Positions 35,000 to 44,518 of a DNA stretch of 59,525 bases are shown here, piece after piece (the stretch's first letter is position 1; each line of letters begins with the position of its first letter). The notes under the pieces were generated by a model. That model did no database searches and was not told the DNA's origin. It was given only the letters and a program-made list of their open reading frames with translations. The position numbers and the translations under genes are program-made. Origin of the DNA: Paraburkholderia caledonica NBRC 102488 (GTDB taxonomy: Bacteria; Pseudomonadota; Gammaproteobacteria; Burkholderiales; Burkholderiaceae). The stretch lies in the NCBI RefSeq assembly GCF_000685095.1, contig NZ_BAYE01000033.1, positions 1-59,525 of the forward strand. Reading direction: 5' to 3'.

Positions 35000-35166
35000 T
35001 CTTCACTACTGCCGTTGCTCGCAGACTAATGTGTGTTTCAGGTTCGCATAGTGAAGCTGGGAATCTTCGACACGAGCCGCATGACGGCGCCCCATATCTG
35101 CCCGAGATCAGCGGAGCGAAAACGGCGTGCCGGCGGCAGGCGGCTGAAGACAGACGTCACACGGTC

Positions 35167-36669
35167 ATGCGCCGGCCTTCAACGAGCCTGCTCCGTGTTA
35201 TATGCGTGGGCGTAGCAATCGCGATGGGCCTGGGGGCTTGTGCGGTGGGGCCGGATTATGCGGCGCCCACTACGCAGCTTGTGCCGTTCCATAACCGGGT
35301 TGAGACAAGCACCCAGCAAGCGGCCAGGCCCTCTCCGCACCTCGACACCTGGTGGACCGGATTTGATGATCCAATGCTCGTAACCGTCGTTCAGCGTGCT
35401 CTTGCGCAGAACCTGGACCTTGCGGCGGCGTTTGCCCGCGTTCAGCAGGCGCGGGCGGTCGCAGCGGGGGCGGGCGCGCAGCTTCTGCCAACGCTCGATT
35501 TCGACGCGACGGGCACCGCCGAGCATCAGAGCCTGTTAAGTCCGGTCGGCACCATCGCGAAAACGTTTCCTGGCTACAGTCGCGACCAGCGCGAATACAA
35601 CGTTGGGGCTACCGCGAGCTGGGAAATCGATCTGGCCGGCGGACTGCGCCGCAGCGCCGCTGCGGCGCGTGACGAAGTACAGGCGGCCGAGGCTGAGCAA
35701 CTCGGCACGCGGATTACGGTGGCCGCCGACGCCGCCGATGCGTACCTGCAGGTCAGAGGGTTCCAGACGCGGCTTGCGGTGGCGCAGGATCAGATTGACA
35801 CCGACGGACGCCTTCTTGAGCTTGTCCGGGTGCGGCGTCGCGCGGGCGCGGCGGACGAGAGGGAGATTGCCCAGGCCGAGGCGCTGCTAAAACAGGCAAG
35901 GTCCACTGTACCTATCCTGCGCACGTCGCTTGAGGCGCAACTAAACCGCCTGGATGTGCTGATGGGTGCCCAACCGGGTACGTACGCGCATGAACTGTCC
36001 GTCTCCTCCACCATCCCCGCGATCCCGAAGATTGACGATAACGACCAGCCACTGGACGTCTTGAGGCGTAGACCTGACATCATCGCGGCGGAGCGGCGAG
36101 TGGCCGCTTCAAGTGAGCGGATCGGCGCGGCAATCTCGGGCTATTACCCGAAGATCTCCCTGTCTGGCGCGCTTGGCTTCGACAGCGTGAGCACCAATCA
36201 CCTCTTCACCGCAGCAGCGTTTCAGCCGGTCGGTACGGGAGCGCTTCGGTGGCGTCTGTTTGACTTCGGGAAGGTGGATGCGGAGGTCAAGCAGGCGCGA
36301 GGCGCGAACGCAGAGGCGCTTGCACTGTATCGCCAGGCGGTGCTCAAGGCCGCTGAGGATGTTGAGAACGCGTTCACAGCGCTTTCCCAGACAGAGGCTC
36401 GACGGCAGGAGTTGCAGGGTGAAGTGGCATCACTGACGCGCGCCCGCGACTTGTCCGAACGCGCCTACAGAGCAGGGGCCATAACCCTCACAGATGTGCT
36501 GGACGCGGACCGTCAACTCCTCGTCGCGCGTGACGATCTGGACAGCTCACGCGCGGACGCGGCGCGCGCCGCGGTCGGGGCATTTCGTGCGCTGGGCGGC
36601 GGCTGGGACATCTCCCCCGACGCCCGGGTGGCAACCAATAGTTCGCCAGCGGCCGTTCCGGTCAGATGA
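35167..36669 (+). CDS. RND outer-membrane lipoprotein (NodT/OprN type)
   Basis: 500 aa from the ATG at 35167, chosen because the lipoprotein signal RVICVGVAIAMGLGAC (lipobox LGAC at 22-25) then starts near the N-terminus. An alternative ATG at 34996 overlaps the permease stop (ATGA) and could give translational coupling, but would put 57 unrelated residues first. After the mature start (CAVGPDYAAP) come two TolC-type repeats, including DTWWTGFDDPMLVTVVQRAL, RPDIIAAERRVAASSERIGA and AITLTDVLDADRQLLVARDD. It completes the tripartite pump. Confidence 0.92.
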   Translation: MRRPSTSLLRVICVGVAIAMGLGACAVGPDYAAPTTQLVPFHNRVETSTQQAARPSPHLDTWWTGFDDPMLVTVVQRALAQNLDLAAAFARVQQARAVAAGAGAQLLPTLDFDATGTAEHQSLLSPVGTIAKTFPGYSRDQREYNVGATASWEIDLAGGLRRSAAAARDEVQAAEAEQLGTRITVAADAADAYLQVRGFQTRLAVAQDQIDTDGRLLELVRVRRRAGAADEREIAQAEALLKQARSTVPILRTSLEAQLNRLDVLMGAQPGTYAHELSVSSTIPAIPKIDDNDQPLDVLRRRPDIIAAERRVAASSERIGAAISGYYPKISLSGALGFDSVSTNHLFTAAAFQPVGTGALRWRLFDFGKVDAEVKQARGANAEALALYRQAVLKAAEDVENAFTALSQTEARRQELQGEVASLTRARDLSERAYRAGAITLTDVLDADRQLLVARDDLDSSRADAARAAVGAFRALGGGWDISPDARVATNSSPAAVPVR

Positions 36670-36844
36670 GAGGTTTGGCCGTTGCGTTGTGTCCTCCGTG
36701 ACCAGGGTGGTTGTCTGATTACGGCGTCGAGTCGCCGAAAAGAGCGGTTTCTGCAACGGCCTGCGTGTACATCGGTTGAAACAGTTCGCGGTTGCTACGT
36801 GCTTATGGCGGTTCTCGACGGCACACGGCAGGAAATGAGACGAT

Positions 36845-37819
36845 ATGGACCGGTTTCAGTCAATGCAGGTGTTTGCCAAGGTGGTTGAGCTGAACAGCTT
36901 TTCCCGTGCGGCGGACGCGCTTCGTCTTCCGCGTTCGACGGTGTCAGTTATCGTCCGCAAGCTGGAAGCACACCTTCGGGCCCGTCTGATGCAGCGAACG
37001 ACGCGACGCTTAAACCTTACGCCGGAGGGGGCGGAATACTACCGGCATTGCATACGGATTCTGGCTGAGATCAGTGAGTCGGAAGAGATGCTGGCTAGCG
37101 CTCAGCACGGACCGCGAGGTCGGCTTTCCGTGCAGATGTCGATGGCGCTTGGAAGAATTGTCGTCTTGCCAGCCATCGACGACTTTCACAAGCGGTTCCC
37201 TGATCTCGAGCTGATGATCGGACTGGATGATGAACCCGTTCACCCGAGCCATGAGAACCTCGACTGTACAATCCGTATGGGGGAACCTGAAGACCCAGGC
37301 GTCATCCAGCGCCGACTGTGTGATCTGGAGATAGTGACTGCTGGCAGCCCCGACTATCTTCTCCGTTACGGCGAACCTCAACGCATGGAGGATCTCCAGC
37401 AACATCTTGCAGTGCAATGCCTCTCACACGCTACCGGAAAAGTCGCGAACTTCATGTTTGACATCAACGATGATGCGGTCGAGGTCGGCGTGCCGGCTGT
37501 GCTTTCAATCAGCGACGCGGAGGCCTGTGCGATATGCAGTGCTCGTGGCATGGGGTTGATTCAGGCTCCGCGGTTCATACTTGCGCCGTACCTGAACTCA
37601 GGCACACTCGTCGAAGTGCTGTCTCAGTGGCAGCCAAGGCCGATGCGGGTTGCAGCCGTATTTCCACACCGCCGGCAGGTTGCACTTAAAGCACGAGTCT
37701 TTGTGGAGTGGGCGGCGGAGCTATTCGAAAAAAGTCCCTTATTTCTGGATAACCCTGATTTTGGGGATCCGTCTTCAAGTGGCTATCGCGTCGACACAGA
37801 CGCGCCCTTGATTAACTGA
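36845..37819 (+). CDS. LysR-family regulator
   Basis: 324 aa; AGGAAATG precedes the ATG. N-terminal HTH: MQVFAKVVELNSFSRAADAL, RLPRSTVSVIVRKLEAHLRA, RTTRRLNLTPEGAEYYRHC. The effector domain follows with GRLSVQMSMALGRIVVLPAI. It lies 175 bp after the pump's outer-membrane gene in the same direction, so it may regulate the pump, though LysR genes are more often divergent from their targets. Confidence 0.92.
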   Translation: MDRFQSMQVFAKVVELNSFSRAADALRLPRSTVSVIVRKLEAHLRARLMQRTTRRLNLTPEGAEYYRHCIRILAEISESEEMLASAQHGPRGRLSVQMSMALGRIVVLPAIDDFHKRFPDLELMIGLDDEPVHPSHENLDCTIRMGEPEDPGVIQRRLCDLEIVTAGSPDYLLRYGEPQRMEDLQQHLAVQCLSHATGKVANFMFDINDDAVEVGVPAVLSISDAEACAICSARGMGLIQAPRFILAPYLNSGTLVEVLSQWQPRPMRVAAVFPHRRQVALKARVFVEWAAELFEKSPLFLDNPDFGDPSSSGYRVDTDAPLIN

Positions 37820-37978
37820 GGGCGAGCGGCTAGCGGAGAACGGGGTGCCCCGCGCTGGGTGGTGGATCCGTAGGGCGCGACACTTCATATCACTCCCTAC
37901 GCAATGAGTGCGTCTCCGACTTGTAGCAGCGAGCCAGATGTTATATCAAATCTAAATTCACGAAAGATCATCGAGGTC

Positions 37979-38548
37979 ATGAGAAAATCCAGACAGGAGG
38001 CGGCCGAGACCCGCCAGCGCATCATCGAGGCGGCGTCCAGCCGGTTTCGGGAAAACGGCATAGACGGGACTGCCGTCGCCGATCTTATGTCACAGGCGGG
38101 CCTGACGCACGGCGGATTCTACAAACATTTCACTTCGAAGGAACATGTAGTACTGGAGTCGCTACAACTCGCCGCCGGTTCGCTGCGCGAATCGATGGAA
38201 GCGTCGCTGTCGCGTTCGACCGACGTTCGGGGTCTGAATGTCGCGATCAACGACTATCTTTCTCTGGAGCATCGGGACGATCCTGGCAGCGGCTGTCCCT
38301 TCGTCGCACTCGCAAGCGAGTTGGCACGCTCCAGCGACGAAGTGCGCGACGCGGCCACGGAGGGCATCGTGAACCTTATTAACCTGATCGCAAGCCGTCT
38401 CACCGAACTGCCACCCGCGGCGGCGAGGAAGAAGGCGCTTGTCATGCTATCAACCATGATGGGCGCACTTACCATGGCGCGTATGGTGAACGACGAGCAA
38501 CTGTCGTCATCTATCCTCCGAGAGGCCAAAAAAGCGCTGCTGGCATGA
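37979..38548 (+). CDS. TetR-family repressor
   Basis: 189 aa from the ATG at 37979; the frame opens earlier (37904) but the leader is not TetR-like. HTH: AETRQRIIEAASSRFRENGI, DGTAVADLMSQAGLTHGGFY, KHFTSKEHVVLESLQLAAGS. The C-terminus (SGCPFVALASELARSSDEVR) matches the TetR_C type seen near quinone reductases and short-chain dehydrogenases. It is convergent with the gene at 38.7 kb. Targets may be the neighbouring quinone oxidoreductase/MFS genes (inference). Confidence 0.9.
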   Translation: MRKSRQEAAETRQRIIEAASSRFRENGIDGTAVADLMSQAGLTHGGFYKHFTSKEHVVLESLQLAAGSLRESMEASLSRSTDVRGLNVAINDYLSLEHRDDPGSGCPFVALASELARSSDEVRDAATEGIVNLINLIASRLTELPPAAARKKALVMLSTMMGALTMARMVNDEQLSSSILREAKKALLA

Positions 38549-38665
38549 GCATTTCGTGGCACCAGGCATGTTTATGACAGGCGGCGGGCAACTTCATCGA
38601 CAACGACGACTTGGATCGGCGGCAACTTGCGGCTATATCGCGCGTTCGGACTGAACCGGGGCGGG

Positions 38666-39205
38666 TCAGGGCGACGGCACTGGCAAGATGATTTCCGACG
38701 CGATTTTCCATTGACCATCCAGATTCAGCCATTGAATGATCATGATAAATGGACGCGGAGATGGATCCTGGCCGCCGTAGTTGACGGCGATTTTCATCGG
38801 CGCATACGTCTGTGCGACTGTTGAAGAAATGCCCACGACTTTTAGCTTTGGCCAGTCGGGAAACAGGGTGAGGGTGCCCGCAGCGTATATGTCCTGAAGC
38901 TTGTGAGCCACTGATTCAGATCCCCAAAAACCCGCCCAGCTTCCTTCCGCCGGATCGACGCTTTTGGCGACCAGCAGCGCTGATGGCGAGTCCCAGAACA
39001 TCTTCTCTATGGCCGTAGCGTCGTGCCGGTTTGCCGCCAACGTCAATTGCCTGAAGCGGTTCTTCACATCTTCAAGCGATCCATCGGGTAATGGGTGCGC
39101 AGAGCTAAGATTCAGAGGAGCCGCATCCGTTTCCGCGCCCTGCGTCGCACCTGCAGACATTAACGTACCAACGAGCGCGGCGGCGACGACGTAATTTTTT
39201 TTCAT
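38666..39205 (-). CDS. Exported NTF2-like protein
   Basis: 179 aa with a signal peptide (residues about 1-23, VAAALVGTLMSAGATQGA). The mature part looks NTF2/SnoaL-like: EDVKNRFRQLTLAANRHDAT, AIEKMFWDSPSALLVAK, then TVAQTYAPMKIAVNYGG and a closing IIQWLNLDGQWKIASEI. Function unknown; periplasmic NTF2-like proteins may bind small ligands. It follows the quinone oxidoreductase gene by 93 bp in the same direction. Confidence 0.7.
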   Translation of the reverse strand: MKKNYVVAAALVGTLMSAGATQGAETDAAPLNLSSAHPLPDGSLEDVKNRFRQLTLAANRHDATAIEKMFWDSPSALLVAKSVDPAEGSWAGFWGSESVAHKLQDIYAAGTLTLFPDWPKLKVVGISSTVAQTYAPMKIAVNYGGQDPSPRPFIMIIQWLNLDGQWKIASEIILPVPSP

Positions 39206-39298
39206 AAATAAGCTTGGAATTGCGATCTTTCAGGGAGAACGTTCAACAGGCGGGGCCATGAGTTGACCTGCGCGAACGCCTTGGAGCAGCGCCACTGA

Positions 39299-40297
39299 TC
39301 AGTACGTCGGATCGAGGACGATGACGCCTTGGACCTCGCGGCGTTCGAGCATGGCATGCGCATCGGCCGCGCGGCTGAGCGGGAACGTAGCGGCGACCCA
39401 GGGTCGAATCAGTCCTTGTCCAATGCCGTCTTTCAGGAAGCGCAGACCACGCTGGATAAGATCTGGGCGCTGAAAAAATGAGGGCAGATAGACTCCGGTC
39501 AGCGTTTGCGCTTTTGCCATCAACCGACGCGGCGCGACAGGTTCGCCGGGGCCGCGCGTCGAACCGATTACAACACATCGGCCGAGCATGCCAAGGCAGG
39601 CGAAGTTCTCTTCGAAGACGTCGCCTCCGATTGTTTCGAGGATGACGTCGACGCCTTTCCCGTCAGTGAGGCTCAAGACCGATTCCGGCCAGTGCGGCGA
39701 GTCATACGCAATCGCATGGTCGGCGCCACGGCTCAGGACGAAGGCTCGGCGGCTGTCTGAACTCGCAGTCCCGATTACCGTTGCGGCACCGAGTACTTTC
39801 GCAATCTGGACGGCGAGGTTGCCGACGCCGCCGGCTGCGCCATGAACCAGCACGCTTTCGCCCGGGCGCAGCACGGTGCAAACCTGAAGAGCGAGAAATG
39901 CAGTCACGCCCTGACAAGCCACGCTCGCCATGACGACATCATCGGTATCGTCTTCGAGTTCAACGAGCATGTCAGCGCGAGCCACTGCACGTTGCGCGTA
40001 AGCGCCCTTCGACATCAGGGCCATCACCTTGCGTCCAACCAGGTGAGCGTGCGCCTCCGTGCCGGTATTGAGCACACGGCCGACCACTTGGAGCCCGCCG
40101 ACTTGAGGTAGCGTCACGCCGCCGACCTGCGTCTCCGCCCGGTTATAGACACCCAAGCGCTCCCGGATATCCGGAAAATTAACACCGATAGCAGTGGTTT
40201 CGATCAGCACTTCGCCCGCTCGCGGCTCGGGGTCGGGCAATCCGACGTATTCGAGGACTTCGGGGCCCCCGAATGTTCGATACTGAATGGCTTTCAT
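39299..40297 (-). CDS. NADPH:quinone oxidoreductase-like zinc-independent MDR enzyme
   Basis: 332 aa; AGAGGAAATTC precedes the ATG. Medium-chain reductase layout: N-terminal catalytic half (MKAIQYRTFGGPEVLEYVGL, NFPDIRERLGVY), Rossmann motif VLVHGAAGGVGNLAVQIAKV and VDVILETIGGDVFEENFACL. Zn-binding residues of alcohol dehydrogenases are not present, which points to the quinone oxidoreductase branch that reduces quinones or enones. It starts 24 bp after the MFS gene, forming a two-gene operon. Confidence 0.9.
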   Translation of the reverse strand: MKAIQYRTFGGPEVLEYVGLPDPEPRAGEVLIETTAIGVNFPDIRERLGVYNRAETQVGGVTLPQVGGLQVVGRVLNTGTEAHAHLVGRKVMALMSKGAYAQRAVARADMLVELEDDTDDVVMASVACQGVTAFLALQVCTVLRPGESVLVHGAAGGVGNLAVQIAKVLGAATVIGTASSDSRRAFVLSRGADHAIAYDSPHWPESVLSLTDGKGVDVILETIGGDVFEENFACLGMLGRCVVIGSTRGPGEPVAPRRLMAKAQTLTGVYLPSFFQRPDLIQRGLRFLKDGIGQGLIRPWVAATFPLSRAADAHAMLERREVQGVIVLDPTY

Positions 40298-40321
40298 TGA
40301 GAATTTCCTCTTTGATTGGGA

Positions 40322-41521
40322 TCATGCCTCGCCTGGGCGAGAGCGGATCTGGTCCGACTTCGCGCAGATGGCAATGCCGAGTTGCCCTGACAGGGCGATG
40401 ACGACCAGTGCCGTAGATAACAGCGGCAACTGAGTAAGACGAATGCCCGCGGCAAGGGCGAGCCCGCCCAGCGCAGCGCCAGCAGCGCTACCGAGATAGT
40501 GCGCGGAGCTCTGTAATGCGACGACGATGCTTGCTTTATCCGGATGCAAAGTCAGCAATCTGTGTTGTTGGGGCGCCTGCGAGGACCACGCCGCGGCGCC
40601 CCAGAGACCAAACAGGGCAAGAGCCGCTGCGGGATACGGCAGCGCTGGTCCCAAGGTCCCGAAAACTGCGACCATCAGAATCTGTACGAGGGACATCACC
40701 CATTCCGGGCGGCTGGTGGCGTCGATCAGCGCACCACAGAAGTAGATGCCGAGAACCCCGCCTACACTCCAGGCCCACAGATAGGGCAACGGATCAGTGA
40801 TGCCGCCGCTCGCGCGCAGCAGCGGTGCCACGAAGGTGTACAGCCCGATTGATGCCGCAGATGTGACGAATGAAACAGCAATGATTGCAGCGACACGTAG
40901 ATCGACCAGTACTGCAACGCGTTGGCGAAGCGAAGGTGGTGTCGAAGCGGCGATTTCCGGCATCCGCGATACGACGCCCGTCAATGCGATTCCACCTAGC
41001 GCCACTATCAGCCACATCGCGCTTCTCCAGCCGAAACCGTGAGCGACAATGAGACCGCACGGTACGCCGACGGCGGTGCCTAGCGCGAGGCCGCCAACAA
41101 CGAGACCGAGTGCGCGGCCTCGTCGTTCCTGAGAAACCATGCTTGCAGCAGCACTGAAGGCGCTGGGACCATATAGGCCTGCGCCGACTCCTGCCACCGC
41201 GCGCGACAGGAGCAGAACGGGGAAGCTAGTTGCGAGCGCGCTAAGCGTGTTCGCGAGCGTGAAAAGGACCAGCGCTGCGCCCAGCACGCGCCGCACGGGT
41301 TTGCCTGCCGTCAGCGCGCCAAACACCGGCGCTGCAACGGCATAACACGCAGTGAAGATTGTGACTGTTTGACCTGCCACGGAGGCAGAGACCGCGAAGG
41401 TATTGGCGATGCCGGGCAGCAAGCCCGCCATGATGTACGCGTCGATGCCAAGCGCAAACGTGCCGAGGCATAAGGGAAGAATCCTGATCAACCTGGCTCC
41501 TCGGAAATCGTTAGCTTCCAT
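40322..41521 (-). CDS. MFS transporter (DHA1-type drug or metabolite exporter)
   Basis: 399 aa from the ATG at 41521 (a TTG three codons earlier is possible). About 12 hydrophobic helices; signature pieces are LPLCLGTFALGIDAYIMAGL, LPGIANTFAVSASVAGQTVT, SRAVAGVGAGLYGPSAFSAA and GRALGLVVGGLALGTAVGVP, typical of the AraJ/chloramphenicol-exporter group. It is divergent from a LysR gene across 142 bp, a common regulator-target arrangement, and is followed by the quinone oxidoreductase. Confidence 0.9.
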   Translation of the reverse strand: MEANDFRGARLIRILPLCLGTFALGIDAYIMAGLLPGIANTFAVSASVAGQTVTIFTACYAVAAPVFGALTAGKPVRRVLGAALVLFTLANTLSALATSFPVLLLSRAVAGVGAGLYGPSAFSAAASMVSQERRGRALGLVVGGLALGTAVGVPCGLIVAHGFGWRSAMWLIVALGGIALTGVVSRMPEIAASTPPSLRQRVAVLVDLRVAAIIAVSFVTSAASIGLYTFVAPLLRASGGITDPLPYLWAWSVGGVLGIYFCGALIDATSRPEWVMSLVQILMVAVFGTLGPALPYPAAALALFGLWGAAAWSSQAPQQHRLLTLHPDKASIVVALQSSAHYLGSAAGAALGGLALAAGIRLTQLPLLSTALVVIALSGQLGIAICAKSDQIRSRPGEA

Positions 41522-41663
41522 CGCTATCAATGGATGCCGCGAGATGCGGCGTATGCACCGGCGCCGGCATCACGATAAGATGTCAAGCGTCATGAAAAAT
41601 AGCACTGGTACCGGAAGCCGGGAACCCGGAAAGCATTCACATCGCTTGTGAGAATTTGCACCA

Positions 41664-42530
41664 ATGTTCGACTGGAATGACATGAGACATTTCATCGCCC
41701 TGGCGGAGGCTGGCACTCTGTCGGGTGCGGCGCGCAAGCTGCAGGTGGATCACGCGACGGTTGCGCGGCGTATCGCAGCGCTGGAGCACGCTCTGGGAGA
41801 AACGTTGGTGGACCGTCTCGCGAGACGTTGGCGGCTAACCGATGCGGGCCTTGACGTTGCGCGCGTCGCCGAAGGCATGCAGGCGCAGGCTCATGCATTG
41901 GAAAGGGCAGTACGAAGCCGTAAGACGGGAGCGCGGGCGAGAGTCACGGTCAGTGCACCGCCTGCTTTCGCGAGCGTCTTCCTCGCGCCGCGTTTTGCCG
42001 AACTTGCTTCACGGCATCCCGAAATTGAACTGACGCTCCTGGGCACTCAGCCGATGATCTCGCTGAGTCGTCAGGAGGCGGATATTGCCGTTCGCCTGAC
42101 TCAACCTACCGAACCAAGCTATGTTTCCCGGAGGATCGGAAGCGTGACGTATGGGCTGTATGCAGCGCAAGGCTACATCAGCCGGCCATCCGGCGAATGG
42201 CAGTTCATTGCTTATCACGCGGCACTCGATCACGTACCGGAGCAAGTATGGCTACTTGACTTCGCGGATGGCCGCCGGATCGGGTTCAGGAGTAACGATC
42301 TGGTGAGCCAGCTTGCCGCGGCGCGTGAAGGTCTGGGGATTGCCGCATTGCCTGATTTTTTTGCGGCGGACGATAAACGCGTGATCGCGCTGCCTGTGGA
42401 CGCAGACAAACTGTCGCGTGACATTTATCTTATCGCCCACGTGGACATGCGACGGCAGGCGGCCGTGCGCCTTGTAATTGATTTCATTGCGGAAAAATTC
42501 GTCAATGACTTTGACAATGGCGAGCAGTAA
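41664..42530 (+). CDS. LysR-family regulator, divergent from MFS gene
   Basis: 288 aa. HTH: DMRHFIALAEAGTLSGAARK, LQVDHATVARRIAALEHALG, RLARRWRLTDAGLDVAR. The effector domain follows (FLAPRFAELASRHPEIELTL, EADIAVRLTQPTEPSYVSRR). Ribosome-binding site is weak. Its divergent position suggests control of the MFS-quinone oxidoreductase operon. Confidence 0.92.
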   Translation: MFDWNDMRHFIALAEAGTLSGAARKLQVDHATVARRIAALEHALGETLVDRLARRWRLTDAGLDVARVAEGMQAQAHALERAVRSRKTGARARVTVSAPPAFASVFLAPRFAELASRHPEIELTLLGTQPMISLSRQEADIAVRLTQPTEPSYVSRRIGSVTYGLYAAQGYISRPSGEWQFIAYHAALDHVPEQVWLLDFADGRRIGFRSNDLVSQLAAAREGLGIAALPDFFAADDKRVIALPVDADKLSRDIYLIAHVDMRRQAAVRLVIDFIAEKFVNDFDNGEQ

Positions 42531-42773
42531 AACGAATAGTTCGCTGCCACCCGCAATAAAGACTCCTTGCGAAAAGCAGCAGGTCATTCGGCCGCAAGTC
42601 AGACGGCGAGGTAGCGGCTATCCGGGAATCTCTGACGGATAGCAGACGCGGTATCTATCCGCCTCATGCCGAAGCACAATGAGCAAGCGCATTGAATTGA
42701 CCAGCCGCGAAGCCAGCCTATCCCGGTCAATGAGAGTAGAGAGAGGTAGCGTCTGGATGATCGAAGGCCGATG

Positions 42774-43550
42774 TTAAACGATGAAATCGACCACCCCACC
42801 GTCGACTCTGAGCGCAGCACCGGTCGTCGCTGATGCCTGCTTCGAGGCGACATAGACCACCATGTTCGCGACCTCTTCTACTGTTGCGGGTCGCTGGATG
42901 ATGGAGGTTGGTCGATGGGTTTTCACGAAGTCAATACTGACTTGCTCAAAGGACCTGTCGGCCGTGATTTGGTCCTTAAGCATTTCGCCCGCTCCCTCAG
43001 TAAAAGTCGGCCCGGGCAGGACGGAATTCACTGTCACGCCTGTGCCTGCCATACGCTTCGCGAGGCCACGAGCGAGCGCCACGTCCGCCGTTTTGCTAAT
43101 GCCATAGTGAATCATTTCGACCGGGACGTTGAATGCGGATTCCGAACCTAGGAAGACGAAACGACCCCACGCCTTTTCTGCCATCCTTGGCAAATATGCA
43201 CGGGCGAGTCGCATACCCGCCATGACGTTTGTCTGCCAGTGACGATCCCAGATCTCGTCATCGGTATCAAAAAAATCCTGAGGTTGAAAAATCCCCAGGT
43301 TGCTTACGACGATGTCTGGTTCGACCTCGGCTTCGATCAGGCCATGACAACCATCGGCGGTGGCGAGATCGAAGGCATGACCCCGCGCGCGGCCCCCAAG
43401 GCGCGCAATGGCCGCATCGACCTTCTGTCTGGTGCGACCGTTTACGACAACGTCGGCCCCGGCGTTATGAAGCGCGCGGGCGATAGCAAAACCAATGCCT
43501 TCTGTTGAACCCGTGACGAGGGCGATTTTGCCCGTGAGATCTACATTCAC
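42774..43550 (-). CDS. Short-chain dehydrogenase/reductase
   Basis: 258 aa with a GTG start (AGGAG 7 bp upstream). Classical SDR: cofactor motif TGSTEGIGFAIAR, NNAG equivalent VVSNLGIFQPQDF, catalytic Ser in FLGSESAFNVP and YxxxK in HYGISKTADVA. C-terminus VASKQASATTGAALRVDGGV is standard. The Asn of NNAG reads SNLG here, a common variant. It starts 74 bp after the NmrA-like gene and is probably in the same transcript under the MarR-type operator. Confidence 0.92.
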   Translation of the reverse strand: MNVDLTGKIALVTGSTEGIGFAIARALHNAGADVVVNGRTRQKVDAAIARLGGRARGHAFDLATADGCHGLIEAEVEPDIVVSNLGIFQPQDFFDTDDEIWDRHWQTNVMAGMRLARAYLPRMAEKAWGRFVFLGSESAFNVPVEMIHYGISKTADVALARGLAKRMAGTGVTVNSVLPGPTFTEGAGEMLKDQITADRSFEQVSIDFVKTHRPTSIIQRPATVEEVANMVVYVASKQASATTGAALRVDGGVVDFIV

Positions 43551-43624
43551 TTCGTTTCTCCTATGGGTAATATTTGGTGCTGCAATTCTGGCGTTAGATG
43601 CAGGCCGTTGCGCCGACCGAGCGT

Positions 43625-44518
43625 TCAGATTCCGATACCGGCTTCGAATTGGTTGCGGTGCTTGGAAACGAATGCCTGAACGGTCATGGGTGGTTTCCCT
43701 GTAAGTCTCGCAATAACATCGTCTTCGCCGGAAAAAATTCCGTCCTTGTAGTCAAGGGCGATGGCACAGAAGTGTTGAACTAGAAATTCCGGCAGGCCCG
43801 CATTCTCCAGGCGCTCGCGATATTGTGGGATGGTCGATGGCTGATAGATAATCTTGTGACCCAGGACCTCGCTTACCGCTGCGGCGATTCCGGACTGATC
43901 CAGCTCGACTGGTCCATGGAGGTTGTAGGTTTTTCCGGCGTGTCCATCCGGGGCAGCGAGTATTGTCGCGATCAGGCGCGCCTGGTCCTCCGCTGCAATC
44001 GGCGCATGGCGACCCGTTCCATACGGCAGGTCGATGATGCCTTGTTCGATAATCGCTGCGCGTGAGTGTGGATATAACAGCCATTGCGAGAAGAAGGTGG
44101 GACGAAGATGTGTGGTGGGAACACCCGACCGGTCAAAGATGCGCTCGGCAATCCAGTGATCGCGTGCCGCGTGGCTTTTTGAATCCTCTCGCGCAGAGAT
44201 CTGCGACATATTGACGATGAGCTTCAGGTTTGCCCGCCTGGCCGCGTCGGCAAAATAGGCCGTTGCTGGAATGATCCCTGGACGAACCGGATAGCAGAAG
44301 TACGCTGCACTGACGTCGGCCAGCGCCCGGATTGCATCGTCATGGACCAGGAGATCGCCGACAACCACCTGGGCGCCCATGATCCGCAACGCTTCTGCGC
44401 GACTATCGTCCCTATGGACCAGGGCTCGAACAGCAAGCTTTTGGTCAAGAAGACACTGGACCGTGTAGCGGCCTGTTTCACCGGTGGCTCCAGATACCAG
44501 TACGAGATCTGTGCTCAT
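43625..44518 (-). CDS. NmrA-like NAD(P)-binding protein (atypical SDR)
   Basis: 297 aa; AGGAAAGTC precedes the ATG. The Rossmann motif is LVSGATGETGRYTVQCLL, followed by VRALVHRDDSRAEALRIMGA and QVVVGDLLVHDD, the NmrA/HSCARG and QOR2-type pattern. No YxxxK pair is evident, so it may be a redox sensor or a quinone reductase of the QOR2 type. An 18-bp MarR-type operator lies 79 bp upstream of the start, with a second one further out. Confidence 0.88.
   Translation of the reverse strand: MSTDLVLVSGATGETGRYTVQCLLDQKLAVRALVHRDDSRAEALRIMGAQVVVGDLLVHDDAIRALADVSAAYFCYPVRPGIIPATAYFADAARRANLKLIVNMSQISAREDSKSHAARDHWIAERIFDRSGVPTTHLRPTFFSQWLLYPHSRAAIIEQGIIDLPYGTGRHAPIAAEDQARLIATILAAPDGHAGKTYNLHGPVELDQSGIAAAVSEVLGHKIIYQPSTIPQYRERLENAGLPEFLVQHFCAIALDYKDGIFSGEDDVIARLTGKPPMTVQAFVSKHRNQFEAGIGI

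Noticed and set aside
35167..36669. Recent duplication of the pump's outer-membrane gene to 21.7 kb
   Set aside because: The two share protein motifs but their DNA differs at many positions, so they are separate family members and not a recent copy.
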